Counted from the stretch's first letter, positions 52,111 through 61,368 are shown. The stretch: DNA of 64,000 bases from Paraburkholderia domus (GCF_905220705.1 NZ_CAJNAT010000014.1:1-64000), one strand, 5' to 3'. Numbers and translations: made by a program. Notes: a model not told the origin generated them from the sequence alone.

Positions 52111-52348
52111 CCCGCCTTCCTTATCGCGACAAAACCCACTGATCACCACCACACTGTTGTTCGAGTGCAGGTCTATTCCGCAGAACTCCATGTCGGCCTC
52201 CGTCAGGTAAAAACGGTTTGTCACACCCTGACTCTACCTCCGCGCCTCTCGCCGCGATGCCGAGGCCCGCTACATGATTAGCAATGCCCTCGCGCATAGG
52301 GGCAAGCTGGCACCTTAACATTATGAGGCTTGAAAGGGCGACCGAACG

Positions 52349-53122
52349 TTAAAACTCCACGAGCGTCGCGCGGGTAAAAGCCTCGATGTTGTCGAGCAAG
52401 GCGTCGAGTGTGTCCCCGGCCGCATCGACGTTACCTTTGGCGATCGCCTTGGCAACCGCACCATGAAGACGTGCCATCTCAGGAAGATCGGCCGCTTCCC
52501 TGTAATGTACGTACCAGAACCGTCTAGCCAGGCCGTGCATCAAGCGCATTGCAGCCTCGGCGAATTCATTTCGCGCGGCGATCAGGCATAGCTCGTTGAA
52601 TTCGCGATCGAGCCGCACAAAGCTGACATCATCATTCGCCTTAGACGCTTCCTCGAACTCCTCGGCCAATTGCGCGAAAACGTCGCGCTCCTGGGGCGTG
52701 GCGCTCTTGGCGGCACTTCGGCAAATCAGGCGCTCAACCTCCCTGCGCGTTCTAAGCAGCTTTAGCTGCTTTTTCACATCTATCTCGGGAACCAGCAGGC
52801 CGCGCTGGGGCATGATCACGATCAGGTGCTCCCGTGCCAGGCGCTGAATCGCCTCGCGAATCGGCGTGCGACCGATGCCCGTCATTTCACTGAGCGAGAG
52901 CTCGGAGACCGTAGAGCCCGGCGCAAGCTGCAGCGTTACTATGGCCTCTTCGATCTGTGTATAAGCCTGTTCAGTCAAGCTCTCTTTGGCACCGGGCCGC
53001 TTGTTGCCCGCTTTCGGCGCGCGTGCGGGCGTCGACGGACGCGCACGAAGCGTTTTCGGTTGAGCGACGGCCTTTCGGGCAACGATATGTTCAGCCATGG
53101 GTACACCTGCAGATGCGTTCAT
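52349..53122 (-). CDS. GntR-family regulator (FCD/FadR type)
   Basis: A 257-residue regulator. After a basic 45-residue N-terminus comes a winged HTH (SELSLSEMTGIGRTPIREAIQRLAREHLIVIMPQRG), then the helical FCD domain with RLDREFNELCLIAARN and HGAVAKAIAKGNVDAA, where Asp and His residues bind a metal and ligand. It is encoded just downstream of the MFS gene on the same strand (60-bp gap). A palindrome shared by three units of this cluster is a candidate target. ATG 53122 or the in-frame ATG at 53098 could be the start. Confidence 0.9.
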   Translation of the reverse strand: MNASAGVPMAEHIVARKAVAQPKTLRARPSTPARAPKAGNKRPGAKESLTEQAYTQIEEAIVTLQLAPGSTVSELSLSEMTGIGRTPIREAIQRLAREHLIVIMPQRGLLVPEIDVKKQLKLLRTRREVERLICRSAAKSATPQERDVFAQLAEEFEEASKANDDVSFVRLDREFNELCLIAARNEFAEAAMRLMHGLARRFWYVHYREAADLPEMARLHGAVAKAIAKGNVDAAGDTLDALLDNIEAFTRATLVEF

Positions 53123-53182
53123 CAGATATCCGCATTGTATCGCAGTTGCTTCACAGTGTTCTCGTGTGTGGCGAGCGTGCGC

Positions 53183-54571
53183 CTATTGCGAAAGAGCCTC
53201 GAGCGGGCGCCCCTTCGTCTCCACACCCAGGATCACTACGACGGCTGCCGCGATCACGAACGATATTGCACCGAGGGTGAAAACACCTGATTGACCCGTA
53301 TGAGGCAAGACCATCCCGACAATGGACGGACCCAGCAACGAGCCAAGGCGCCCGATCGAAGATGCAAAGCCTGCTCCGGTCGCCCGGATACGCGTTGGAT
53401 ACAGTTCCGGTGTGTAGGCGTAGAGCACCGACCACATTCCGAAAAAGAAGAACTGCATGCATAGGCCGGTGCCGACCAACTGAATCAAAGGTGCATGCGT
53501 GGCCGCCGCCTGCCCGTATAGATACGCAAACGCAGCGCTGCCTAATAACGCGAGCGCACACGTCGGTTTGCGGCCCCACGCCTCCAGTAGCCACGCGGCA
53601 AACATAAATCCAGGAATGCCTGCGAGCGAGATGATGATCGTATAGAACACGGACTTGGCTATTTCATAACCTGCGCTCTGCAGCAGCGCGCCTAACCACG
53701 TTGTCAGGCCGTAGTACCCGAGGAGCGCAAAAAACCACAGGGACCACGTCATGACGGTACGGCGTGCATATCCATCGGTCCACAGTTGTACGAAACGTGC
53801 TGCACGGGGAACTGCAGAGACAATTGCCGACGACACGGCCGCAACCGGTGGCAGATCCCTTCCGCGCAAGCATTTCTTCACACTCGCCTCGATGCTCGCA
53901 ACAACCGAATCGGCTTCGACCACCCGGCCCGCGCTTTCCAGCCAACGCGGCGACTCCGGCACATAACGCCGGACAACGAAGACGAAGACCGCCGGTACGG
54001 CAAGCGCGATGAAGATGCCTCGCCAGCCGATCATCGGCAGCAGGAAATAAGTGGCAATGCCTGCGGCGATGAACCCAATCGGCCAGAAGCCCTCGAGCAC
54101 AGCCAGATACCTGCCGCGATTTTTGGCCGGGACAATTTCCGAGACAATCGACAAACCGATCGGAAACTCCATTCCCATTCCGAATCCAAGCAGTATCCGA
54201 AACACCATCAGCCATCCGACGCTGGGTGCGAAGCCACACAGCAGACTCCCTACTCCCCAAAATAGCATGCTGACCTGGAACACCGGCTTGCGTCCGAACC
54301 GGTCCGCCAACATACCCGCAATCGCCGCGCCGATCAGCATGCCAAGGAAGCTGGAACTGGCGAGCATCCCGGCCTGTGCCGAACTCAGGCCAAACTCCGC
54401 TTTGATCGAGCCCAGCACGAACGTCATGATGCCGAGGTCCATTGAATCAAACAGCCACGCGGTCGCAATGACGGTGAAAATCAACTTCTGATAACGCGTG
54501 AGGGGCAACCTTTCCAGCCGCGCAGCTACTCCGTCTCTCACGTTGACTACGGCAGGGTTATGCATTTCCAT
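53183..54571 (-). CDS. MFS transporter (sugar/niacin-like carrier family)
   Basis: A 462-residue transporter with twelve membrane segments. The first charged loop is GMLADRFGRKP, the second-half loop AWLLEAWGRKP, and the C-terminal part has YTPELYPTRIRATGAGFASSIGRLGS, a signature of the SV2/NiaP-like and aromatic-acid carriers. It begins with a His/Asp pair in LFDSMDLGIM. It heads a likely two-gene unit with the GntR gene and is preceded by an AT-rich site (54607). Probably imports the substrate of the cluster. Confidence 0.9.
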   Translation of the reverse strand: MEMHNPAVVNVRDGVAARLERLPLTRYQKLIFTVIATAWLFDSMDLGIMTFVLGSIKAEFGLSSAQAGMLASSSFLGMLIGAAIAGMLADRFGRKPVFQVSMLFWGVGSLLCGFAPSVGWLMVFRILLGFGMGMEFPIGLSIVSEIVPAKNRGRYLAVLEGFWPIGFIAAGIATYFLLPMIGWRGIFIALAVPAVFVFVVRRYVPESPRWLESAGRVVEADSVVASIEASVKKCLRGRDLPPVAAVSSAIVSAVPRAARFVQLWTDGYARRTVMTWSLWFFALLGYYGLTTWLGALLQSAGYEIAKSVFYTIIISLAGIPGFMFAAWLLEAWGRKPTCALALLGSAAFAYLYGQAAATHAPLIQLVGTGLCMQFFFFGMWSVLYAYTPELYPTRIRATGAGFASSIGRLGSLLGPSIVGMVLPHTGQSGVFTLGAISFVIAAAVVVILGVETKGRPLEALSQ

Positions 54572-54606
54572 TGTCTCTCTCCAGCCTGTCGAGCAGGTAT
54601 TTGCGG

Positions 54607-54615
54607 AATATATTA
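54607..54615. promoter_or_regulatory. AATATATTA core, half-conserved copy of cluster operator
   Basis: The 9-bp core AATATATTA matches the core of the palindrome at 55578. It lies 36 bp upstream of the MFS start codon. The flanking bases are not conserved, so this copy is weak. Confidence 0.4.
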
Positions 54616-54740
54616 ATTCGTAATACTTATAATTGTGCCATAAAAATCAGATCGTTAATTATCGAACGAAGGTCATTCAACAGTTGACACAGGTACTACA
54701 AGCAGCCCCTGAAACGGGGCCGCTTACCGGGGCCGTTTAG

Positions 54741-55550
54741 TTAAATTGCTGTCATGACTTGACGCTCGTTTTCGGAGAGTTCCGGTCCGTCGAGCGTCAC
54801 ACGTGAGTGGTCGTTTCTGAATTTGGCAATCACTGGCCGCAGCTCTTCCTTGACATGTTTGTCGCTATATCCATTGAAAAGCGTTCCAAGGAAACCACGA
54901 CGCAAATCGCTCGACCCCAACACCCAATCAGCAATGGGAAAGGTGAGGTTCATGTTGTACTTCATCATGATTCCCATATTGTGGTGCGCGGTATGGTGAC
55001 GGCGGATCGTATTGATAAACGGCATGTTCCGGACGAACCAGTTCTCGTGAACGTGGCAGCAGTAGTGGAACGTCTCATACACCAGATACTGCGCGACCAT
55101 GGTCAGAAAGACGATGCATCCCGCGTTCAGGTCAATCAGACGGGAAGCCGCGAAACCCAGGATCGTTCCTCCAACACCAAGCGTGATCAGGACGCGCCAC
55201 GGGAAAAACACGATGCGAAACTCGCGCGTCGTATCAATCGTCGGTTCAATATCCGAGAAGTACTGGTGATGCTCACGAGTGTGCCGCTCGTAGATCGCCC
55301 GCAGGGCAAAAACGTCAATGCGACGGTGCATCACGAAGCGATGCATGCCCCATTCGACAAAGTTGCCTGCAAGAAAGATCGGAATAACGAGAAGCCATTC
55401 CCACCGCGCTGCGTTCAGATGCGACAGGCAGTAGTAGATCGCCGCAGCGCCCGTCAAATACATCACCGAAATGTGCAGCAGTCCGTTGTACATCGGACTG
55501 ATATTTGCCTTGTAGTTCTCACGGAATTTTCGTTGTCGCTCGGTCATCAT
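54741..55550 (-). CDS. Sterol desaturase/fatty-acid hydroxylase family membrane enzyme
   Basis: A 269-residue membrane di-iron enzyme. The His clusters that bind iron are visible: HRFVMHRR, HTREHH, HYCCHVHEN and HHTAHHN. Four hydrophobic segments surround them. Members hydroxylate or desaturate lipid-like substrates. It stands between the MFS carrier and the Fe-alcohol dehydrogenase, with its own upstream palindrome at 55578, so it is likely part of the same pathway: hydroxylation, then oxidation and hydrolysis. Confidence 0.88.
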   Translation of the reverse strand: MMTERQRKFRENYKANISPMYNGLLHISVMYLTGAAAIYYCLSHLNAARWEWLLVIPIFLAGNFVEWGMHRFVMHRRIDVFALRAIYERHTREHHQYFSDIEPTIDTTREFRIVFFPWRVLITLGVGGTILGFAASRLIDLNAGCIVFLTMVAQYLVYETFHYCCHVHENWFVRNMPFINTIRRHHTAHHNMGIMMKYNMNLTFPIADWVLGSSDLRRGFLGTLFNGYSDKHVKEELRPVIAKFRNDHSRVTLDGPELSENERQVMTAI

Positions 55551-55577
55551 GATTTGTCTCCTGTTGCGTTAGCCGAT

Positions 55578-55591
55578 ACTAATATATTAGT
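55578..55591. promoter_or_regulatory. Perfect palindrome ACTAATATATTAGT, candidate operator
   Basis: A perfect 14-bp palindrome 28 bp upstream of the hydroxylase start codon. A copy with two differences (ACTAACATATTAGA) stands 28 bp upstream of the alpha/beta hydrolase gene, and a core match stands upstream of the MFS gene. Likely target of the GntR regulator at 52349. Confidence 0.65.
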
Positions 55592-55597
55592 TGAATA

Positions 55598-56875
55598 CTA
55601 GATTCGATCAAGTAGTTTATTAGCTTCCCTTCTAGGGAATTTCCCTAGATCGCCGTGATAGGCATTTCGCACAATCCGGCTGTACGCCTCCTCGACATCG
55701 GGTACCGGAAATGACTTCGCAAGACGCGTCACGGTGAGCCCGTCGCGGGTCAGCGAATCGAGTGAGCCCTCCCCGATTCCGAGGTCCCTGAGGTTTGTCG
55801 GGATACCCAGGTCGGCAACGAGGTCGCGCAAAAACTCACATAGCGCGCGCGACGTGTCGTCAGGGTTTTCGCCGCAAATACCGAAGATCTGCGCGATCTC
55901 AACCATCTCCACCGGGCGATACGGACTAAGCGCTTCCATCGCGTACGGGAGGACCACCGCATTCGTAGTGCCGTGCGATCGGTGCGTCAGGCCCGCGACT
56001 GCATAAGCAATGCCGTGCATGGCATTCAGACCGGCACTTCCATAGGACAAGGCGGCGTAGATGCTCGCGTAACACATGCCGGTCCGTGCTTCGACATCAT
56101 CGCCGTGGTCATAGCAACGTTTCAGGAATCGCGCGCATAGCGAAATGGCTTCGCGCGCGAACAGCATGGTCAGAGACGAGCGACCGCTGTATCCGGGATC
56201 AGGATGACCGTTCCGATCGTATTGCGCGGAGTCCAGCGTCAGATATGACTCGATCGCGTGCGTCAAGGCATCGATCCCTGCGTCCGCGGTCACGCGCGGT
56301 GGACAGGTGAACGTGAACTCGGGGTCGATAAGGGCAATTTGCGGACGCAGCGAGTTGTCCATCACCGCCACTTTGGTGGCGTTGTTCGGATCGAGCAAAA
56401 TCGCACCGGGAGTCGCTTCCGAACCGGTACCGGCAGTCGTAGGAAGCGCAATCAATGGAATGGGATTGTCCGCCGACGTCAGGCCACCGACAAAGTCCCG
56501 CACCGGTCTTCCAGATGGCAGGGTAATACAGAGCGCCTTTGCGAGGTCGATGTTGCTCCCGCCACCCAGCGCGACGACATGATCGGGCGCTGCGCCCTTC
56601 AAGGCCTCTCGCACAGACTGTGTGGCGCTGTCGCAGAGTGTGGTGGTGGGGTCAGGCTCGCCGCCGTCGAATACGATCGTTTCGATTCCGAGCAGGGAAG
56701 CGGATTTCACGTACTCGTCCACCCACCGGGTGGACGTCACAAAGAACCTGTCGGTCACGAACACGCCTTTGCGGTATCCGAGGTGGGCGACCAGGGCCGG
56801 AAGCTCGGCGCGTGAGCCAGCACCAATAATCAATCTTCCTGGCGGGCAAAAATGAATGAGGTCTTCTGTTCTCAT
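55598..56875 (-). CDS. Iron-containing alcohol dehydrogenase
   Basis: A 425-residue group III alcohol dehydrogenase. The NAD-binding part has VALGGGSNIDLAKAL (GGGS) and PLIALPTTAGTGSEATPGAIL. The metal site uses Asp/His residues in AGIDALTHAIESYL and GLNAMHGIAYAVAGLTHRSHG. ATG 56875 has CGGAG six bases upstream; the open frame extends to 57034, where it overlaps the next gene. It is 17 bp after the alpha/beta hydrolase and in the same operon. Acts on alcohols or hydroxy acids; substrate not readable. Confidence 0.9.
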   Translation of the reverse strand: MRTEDLIHFCPPGRLIIGAGSRAELPALVAHLGYRKGVFVTDRFFVTSTRWVDEYVKSASLLGIETIVFDGGEPDPTTTLCDSATQSVREALKGAAPDHVVALGGGSNIDLAKALCITLPSGRPVRDFVGGLTSADNPIPLIALPTTAGTGSEATPGAILLDPNNATKVAVMDNSLRPQIALIDPEFTFTCPPRVTADAGIDALTHAIESYLTLDSAQYDRNGHPDPGYSGRSSLTMLFAREAISLCARFLKRCYDHGDDVEARTGMCYASIYAALSYGSAGLNAMHGIAYAVAGLTHRSHGTTNAVVLPYAMEALSPYRPVEMVEIAQIFGICGENPDDTSRALCEFLRDLVADLGIPTNLRDLGIGEGSLDSLTRDGLTVTRLAKSFPVPDVEEAYSRIVRNAYHGDLGKFPRREANKLLDRI

Positions 56876-56892
56876 ATGAACTCCGTGGAGAA

Positions 56893-57591
56893 TTAATGGC
56901 CAACGAAACGGCGTATGGCTTTCGCGACCAGGTCGGCGTGTGTGACGGGCAAGGTGTGCCCGGCGTCGATAAAAATCTGCCGTTGAGCACCGCGGATTTC
57001 TTGAGCGAGCGAATCCGCGCATGAACTCGGACAATCGGTGTCCTGAGAACCGTGCAGAACCAGCGCCGGGAGATCAAGCCGTTCGAGAACGGCTCGTTGA
57101 TCAGTCGATCGAATGGCTTGCCAGGTCCACGCTACCGCATCGTGGTCTGCTGCCTCCTTCAACTCGAGGCGCTTTTCCCGCGTTGCAATCTCTTGCAGCA
57201 GCGACCTTTCGTCCTCTGCCCTGAACCAACGGACCTCGCGTATCGCGCCTGTTCCAGATACCAGAATGACGCCCTCCGGCCGCCGCACGTCTGAACGCGA
57301 CAGGTATTCAAGCGCTACCGATACACCCATGCTCCAGCCCGCTAACCAGTAGGGTCGCCCCCGAACTTCGAAATTGATCGCGTCAGAAAGATCATCGGCA
57401 AACGCGCCGAGACCGTAATCCTCGGCCGATAAGCCGCGTGCAGCTCGGCCTCTGCCCCTCAGATTTGGCAATATGAACGTCGCCTCTTTCCGCAAATTCC
57501 GGGCGACCGGCATCCAGACCGAACGCGTTCCCTGAATGCCATGCACGGCAACGACAAGCGCCGCACCTTCTCCCACCGTGGTAATGTCCAT
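56893..57591 (-). CDS. Alpha/beta hydrolase (Ser nucleophile)
   Basis: A 232-residue cytoplasmic hydrolase. The oxyanion loop is VAVHGIQGTRSVW, the nucleophile elbow LAGWSMGVSVALEY (Ser near residue 92), the acid is in HGSQDTDCPSSCA and the His in DAGHTLPVTHADL. GGAG precedes its ATG. It is the first gene of the operon with the Fe-alcohol dehydrogenase and is divergent from the glcD-like pseudogene. Esterase, lactonase or C-C hydrolase roles are possible. Confidence 0.85.
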   Translation of the reverse strand: MDITTVGEGAALVVAVHGIQGTRSVWMPVARNLRKEATFILPNLRGRGRAARGLSAEDYGLGAFADDLSDAINFEVRGRPYWLAGWSMGVSVALEYLSRSDVRRPEGVILVSGTGAIREVRWFRAEDERSLLQEIATREKRLELKEAADHDAVAWTWQAIRSTDQRAVLERLDLPALVLHGSQDTDCPSSCADSLAQEIRGAQRQIFIDAGHTLPVTHADLVAKAIRRFVGH

Positions 57592-57618
57592 ATTCGCTCC
57601 GTATGCTGCTTATATCCC

Positions 57619-57632
57619 ACTAACATATTAGA
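57619..57632. promoter_or_regulatory. Second copy of cluster palindrome
   Basis: ACTAACATATTAGA differs from the perfect palindrome at 55578 by two bases and has the same 28-bp distance to the start codon of its gene. It may also serve the divergent glcD-like gene. Confidence 0.6.
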
Positions 57633-57759
57633 CCGATGTCAGCGATGTGCGTCAAGCGACATTTGTTTATCAAGCACTTTTCTTCACGGGACGGCCCCAT
57701 TGATAGCGGATCCGGGGTATCTACCTGACAGAAGTATTTCGCCGGACAGCAGTGAATCA

Positions 57760-58708
57760 ATGGCGCTTGCCCGGCGGGCTCGACGCATCGACGCGTTTGC
57801 GCAGAAATTGAGACGCGAGATGCCTGGCTGCACTTTGCTGACGGACAAGGAGGATGTCGCGCCTTACGAATGCGACGGTCTTGCCGCATACAGGCAGTTA
57901 CCGCTCGGAGTCGTGCTGCCTGAGTCGGAAGCGCAGGTTCAGGGGGGCCTCAGGCTTTGTGCGCACCATGGCATTCCGGTAGTGCCACGTGGCGCGGGTA
58001 GCGGCTTGTCGGGCGGCGCCATGCCACTTCGCGAAGGCGTGGTGCTTTCGCTTGCGCGCATGCGCAAGATTATTAATGTCGATCCTTACGCCCGCACGGC
58101 CACCCTGCAACCCGGGGTGCGCAATCTCGCGATTTCCGAAGCAGCGTCACCGTACGGGCTGTATTACGCTCCTGATCCGTCATCGCAGATTGCATGCACC
58201 ATCGGCGGCAACGTCGCTGAGAACTCCGATGGAGTGCATTGCTTGAAGTACGGCCTCACCGTCAACAACGTGGTGCGCGTGCGCGCCGTTACGATGGACG
58301 GAGAAATCTGTGAATTCGGTTCGCCGGGGCTCGACTTGCGGGCAGTACTGATTGGCAGCGAAGGCATGTTCGCGATCGTGACCGAGGTGACCGTCCGCCT
58401 GATCCCGAAACCTCAGGTCGCGCAAGTCGTGAGGCGAGTTTCGATGATGTCGAAGTCGGAGGTGCGGCTGTGGCAGCGATCATTGCAAGCGGGATCATCC
58501 CGGCGGGACTTGAAATGCTCGATCGCGCCGCAGCGCAAGCTGTAGAGGAGTTCGTGCATGCAGGCTATGACACGGGCGCGGCGGCAATCCTCCTTTGCGA
58601 GTCGGATGGAACGCCAGAGGAAGTCGCCGAGGAGATCGAACGGCTCACTACGCTGCTCGAAACGCAAGGCGCTACGCGTATCGAAGTTTCGACCTCGGAA
58701 GCAGAAAG
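57760..58708 (+). pseudogene. FAD-linked oxidase (GlcD-like), frameshifted and truncated
   Basis: From ATG 57760 the frame encodes about 225 residues of a glycolate oxidase D-type flavoprotein: ALARRARRIDAFAQKLRREMPG, VVPRGAGSGLSGGAMP (FAD-binding PP-loop), IGGNVAENSDGVHCLKYG and GSEGMFAIVTEVTVRLIPKP. Near 58440 a frameshift moves the sense to another frame (VEVGGAAVAAIIASGIIPAGLEMLDRAA and DTGAAAILLCESDGTPEEVAEEIE). The gene is then cut at about 58708 by a remnant of a Tn5-type insertion. The C-terminal half is absent. Confidence 0.88.
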
Positions 58709-59708
58709 TTGCAGCGCCTCAACCCGGCAGGCGCTCTTCAGGACGTTGAAGAACATTTCTATTTCCCACCTCGCGCGGTACCAGTCAACGAGTTCGATGA
58801 GCGCATGCGCATCGCCCGCTTCGCGGTTGGTCACAAGACGCCAGATGACGGGCTTCACACCCGCTGGCGCATCCACTTCATATGCCTCGACGCAGGGGAG
58901 CGTGACACCGGCACGCCCGGGCAGCGTGATGCGCTGGCTACGCAGTTCCTGCCTCACTTCACGCGCCTTCTGGCCGCTGCGCCCGGGCAGCACGAAGCTG
59001 ATGTGGCCAACCACCTCACTGGCGTGCGCCGTCTCCCACAAACTCGCTTCGCCCTTCAGGGCACGATTGTGCTGCGAGCGCATCAACCAGTCCGCCGGTT
59101 CACCCAGTTCCTGGGTACGCTGCATGAGCGCGGCGATGTCGCCTTCACGATCGGCCACATACACCAGTCGCGTGTCAGGCAGCGCCCGTGCCTGTTCGGC
59201 CACGATTTCATAGCTTTCGATCCACCGCACACTTTTCCCTGACACCGCCACGCCTGCCGTTTGCATCGCGTGGCTCGCGCGCCCACCTCCATGCGTTCAT
59301 CACACCCAGCGGCTCCCGATCCGGTGTCACCGCATAGGTCGCGTGAAGATACATGCCCACCTGTGCTTCATAACTGAGCGGGCCGGCCCCATCGATGTCC
59401 TAACCGTTAAAGTTCAGGTCTGTCGTATCGGCAATGCAAAGCACCACCGGCAACTGCCCCATGCGCGTCGTGGGACGGTCCCAATGCGGCTGCATCATGT
59501 CGCGCCAGTCGATGCGCTCATTGCCCAGAAAGCGATATGCCGCCATCGTCTCGGCCCAGCCTTCGCACGCGCCCGGAATGCTGGCCGTGGGCCGGCTGGC
59601 GAACCGCTAGACCAGCTCCTTCGCGCGCCGGTCTCGCCGTGGATCACCCAAATCCAGCGTCTCAAATTCCTCGTCCACCCATGCTCCCGCGTCGTCTCGA
59701 ATCTTCAT
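58709..59708 (-). pseudogene. Tn5-type transposase, decayed
   Basis: The N-terminus reads WVDEEFETLDLGDPRRDRR and ACEGWAETMAAYRFLGN, as in Tn5 family proteins. TAG stops interrupt at 59609-59607 (ELV-stop-RF) and 59402-59400 (NFNG-stop-DIDG). A frameshift near 59250 moves the sense to a frame reading GKSVRWIESYEIVAEQ, ARALPDTRLVYVADREGDIAALM and WYRARWEIEMFFNVLK (YREK-like motif region), and the C-terminus is missing. Not functional. Confidence 0.85.
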
Positions 59709-59817
59709 GCCGAAAATCCGAGAGTAAACGCGAAATCCGCGTTGTTAACAACCACCTCCTGGCTGATTTGCTATCCAGCATCATTTCCAGGCACGTCGAT
59801 TTGTGTATAAGGAGGTG
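58709..59817 (-). mobile_element. Remnant of a Tn5/IS50-type (IS4 family) insertion sequence
   Basis: The minus strand encodes most of a Tn5-like transposase (see the pseudogene). The outer end at 59801-59817 (TTGTGTATAAGGAGGTG) resembles the Tn5 outside end, which reads ACTTGTGTATAAGAGTCAG. The inner end is missing: the sequence joins glcD directly after the transposase EALQL motif, so a deletion removed the transposase C-terminus together with the rest of glcD. Confidence 0.8.
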
Positions 59818-59874
59818 GGGTTAACTCCCATCCCTCATGCACCAGATTCATAGCGCGCATTTTTGGCTCGAATT

Positions 59875-59896
59875 TGACCGGCCTTTTCGCCGGTCA
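59875..59896. terminator. Short hairpin upstream of the MHS transporter gene
   Basis: TGACCGGC and GCCGGTCA pair around a CTTTTC loop. It lies between the insertion remnant and the transporter gene; no T run, so its role is uncertain. Confidence 0.35.
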
Positions 59897-60012
59897 TATT
59901 GTGGTGCCATGTCGTTGAGACCTGTCGTCCGGCCTCGCCGTAACGATGTTCGCACCGCTTCTTCAGCCCATCCGGAAGCGGGGACCATAACTTCAATGTT
60001 CTTCCCCAATCC

Positions 60013-61368
60013 ATGAATCCTGACGCTTTGCACCCCGAACTCAGCCCGCCCGTTGCATCGCCGCGATCCGCGCGTCCAGTGGGAGCAGTACGCCGCGCCG
60101 TGACGACTGCGGTACTCGGCCAGATTCTCGAGTGGTACGACTTTTTCCTCTATGGCACCGCTGCGGCACTGGTGTTCGGCAAGCTGTTCTTTCCGGTGGG
60201 CAGCGATCCTCTTACGGGCACCATCGCAGCGTTTGGTGGCTTCACGGTGGGCTTCATCGCGCGTCCGTTTGGCGGCGTGCTGTGCGGCCACATTGGCGAT
60301 CGTTATGGCCGCAAGCTCGTGATGATGCTGACCCTTCTGACGATGGGCACCGCCACCGTTCTGATGGGCGTGCTTCCTACGTATCACCAGATCGGCCTTG
60401 CGGCACCCGTCATGCTGGTCTTGCTGCGCATTCTTCAGGGACTCGCCGCGGGCGGCGAATGGAGCGGCAGCATTCTGCTCATCCACGAAAACGCGCCGCC
60501 CTCGAAGCGCGGTGCGCTCTCGGCATGGAGCCCGTGTGGCGCCGCGCTCGGCTTTGTTCTATCGACGGGGGCATTCCTGTTGGTGCACAACCTTGCATCC
60601 GATGACTTCATCAGCTGGGGCTGGCGCCTTCCGTTTCTCGGCAGCGCCGCGCTCGTCGCACTCGGTTTGTGGATGCGTCGCTCGGTCGGTGAAAGTACTG
60701 CCTTCGCCGAGGTCAAGGCAACGCGCCATGAAAGCCGCATGCCGGTCGTCGAGGTGCTGCGCCAATGTCCGCGCCAGGTGCTGACTGTATTCGGCCTGCG
60801 TTTCGGCGAGGGCGGTGCGTCATATATCTTCTTCGCGTTCTCGATCGCCTATGGCCAGTTCCTCGGCGTGAAATCGAACTGGATTCTCGGCGGCCTGACC
60901 ATCTCCATGCTGCTGATGATCCCCGTCTCGCTGCTCTCCGGCTACGTCACGGACAGGATTGGCCGCAAGCCCGTCTATCTCGCGGGCGCCATCGCGCTGG
61001 TGCTGGTTGCGTGGCCCTACTTCGCGCTGCTCGGCTCGGGAGAATACTGGAAGGTCATCACCGCGCTCGTGCTCGCCAACAGCGTGACGTTGGGCATTCT
61101 CGAAGGAGCGCAACCCGCTTTCATCAGCGAGATGTTGCCGGTCCACCTGCGCTTCTCGGGGCTCGGCATCGGACGCGAGGTTTCGTCGGTGCTCGGCGGC
61201 GGTCTTTCACCAATGATCGCCACTGCCCTTCTCGCGCATTACCGCAGCGCCGTACCGGTTGCGATCTATCTCGGCGTGCTCGGTCTCTTCACTGTCGCCT
61301 CGACGCTGCTGGCTCGCGAAACCTACCCTAAAGCGATGCGCCTCAAGGCGCGTCAGATGTCGGCATGA
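60013..61368 (+). CDS. MFS transporter, metabolite:H+ symporter (MHS) family
   Basis: A 451-residue transporter with twelve membrane segments. LGQILEWYDFFLYGTAAALVF in the first helix, GAFGGFTVGFIARPFGGVLCGHIGDRYGRK in the first loop, and RILQGLAAGGEWSG are diagnostic of the MHS family (ProP, ShiA, KgtP). Aromatic acids, citrate, ketoglutarate and shikimate are known substrates of members. It is 34 bp before the monooxygenase gene and probably imports the substrate of that enzyme. Confidence 0.9.
   Translation: MNPDALHPELSPPVASPRSARPVGAVRRAVTTAVLGQILEWYDFFLYGTAAALVFGKLFFPVGSDPLTGTIAAFGGFTVGFIARPFGGVLCGHIGDRYGRKLVMMLTLLTMGTATVLMGVLPTYHQIGLAAPVMLVLLRILQGLAAGGEWSGSILLIHENAPPSKRGALSAWSPCGAALGFVLSTGAFLLVHNLASDDFISWGWRLPFLGSAALVALGLWMRRSVGESTAFAEVKATRHESRMPVVEVLRQCPRQVLTVFGLRFGEGGASYIFFAFSIAYGQFLGVKSNWILGGLTISMLLMIPVSLLSGYVTDRIGRKPVYLAGAIALVLVAWPYFALLGSGEYWKVITALVLANSVTLGILEGAQPAFISEMLPVHLRFSGLGIGREVSSVLGGGLSPMIATALLAHYRSAVPVAIYLGVLGLFTVASTLLARETYPKAMRLKARQMSA

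Noticed and set aside
57541-57759. Longer N-terminus for the glcD-like gene starting at 57541
   Set aside because: It overlaps the divergent hydrolase gene and its promoter and has no family similarity; ATG 57760 fits better.
60013-61368. Classifying the MHS transporter as a specific shikimate or ketoglutarate carrier
   Set aside because: Family motifs do not define the substrate; only the family level is supported.
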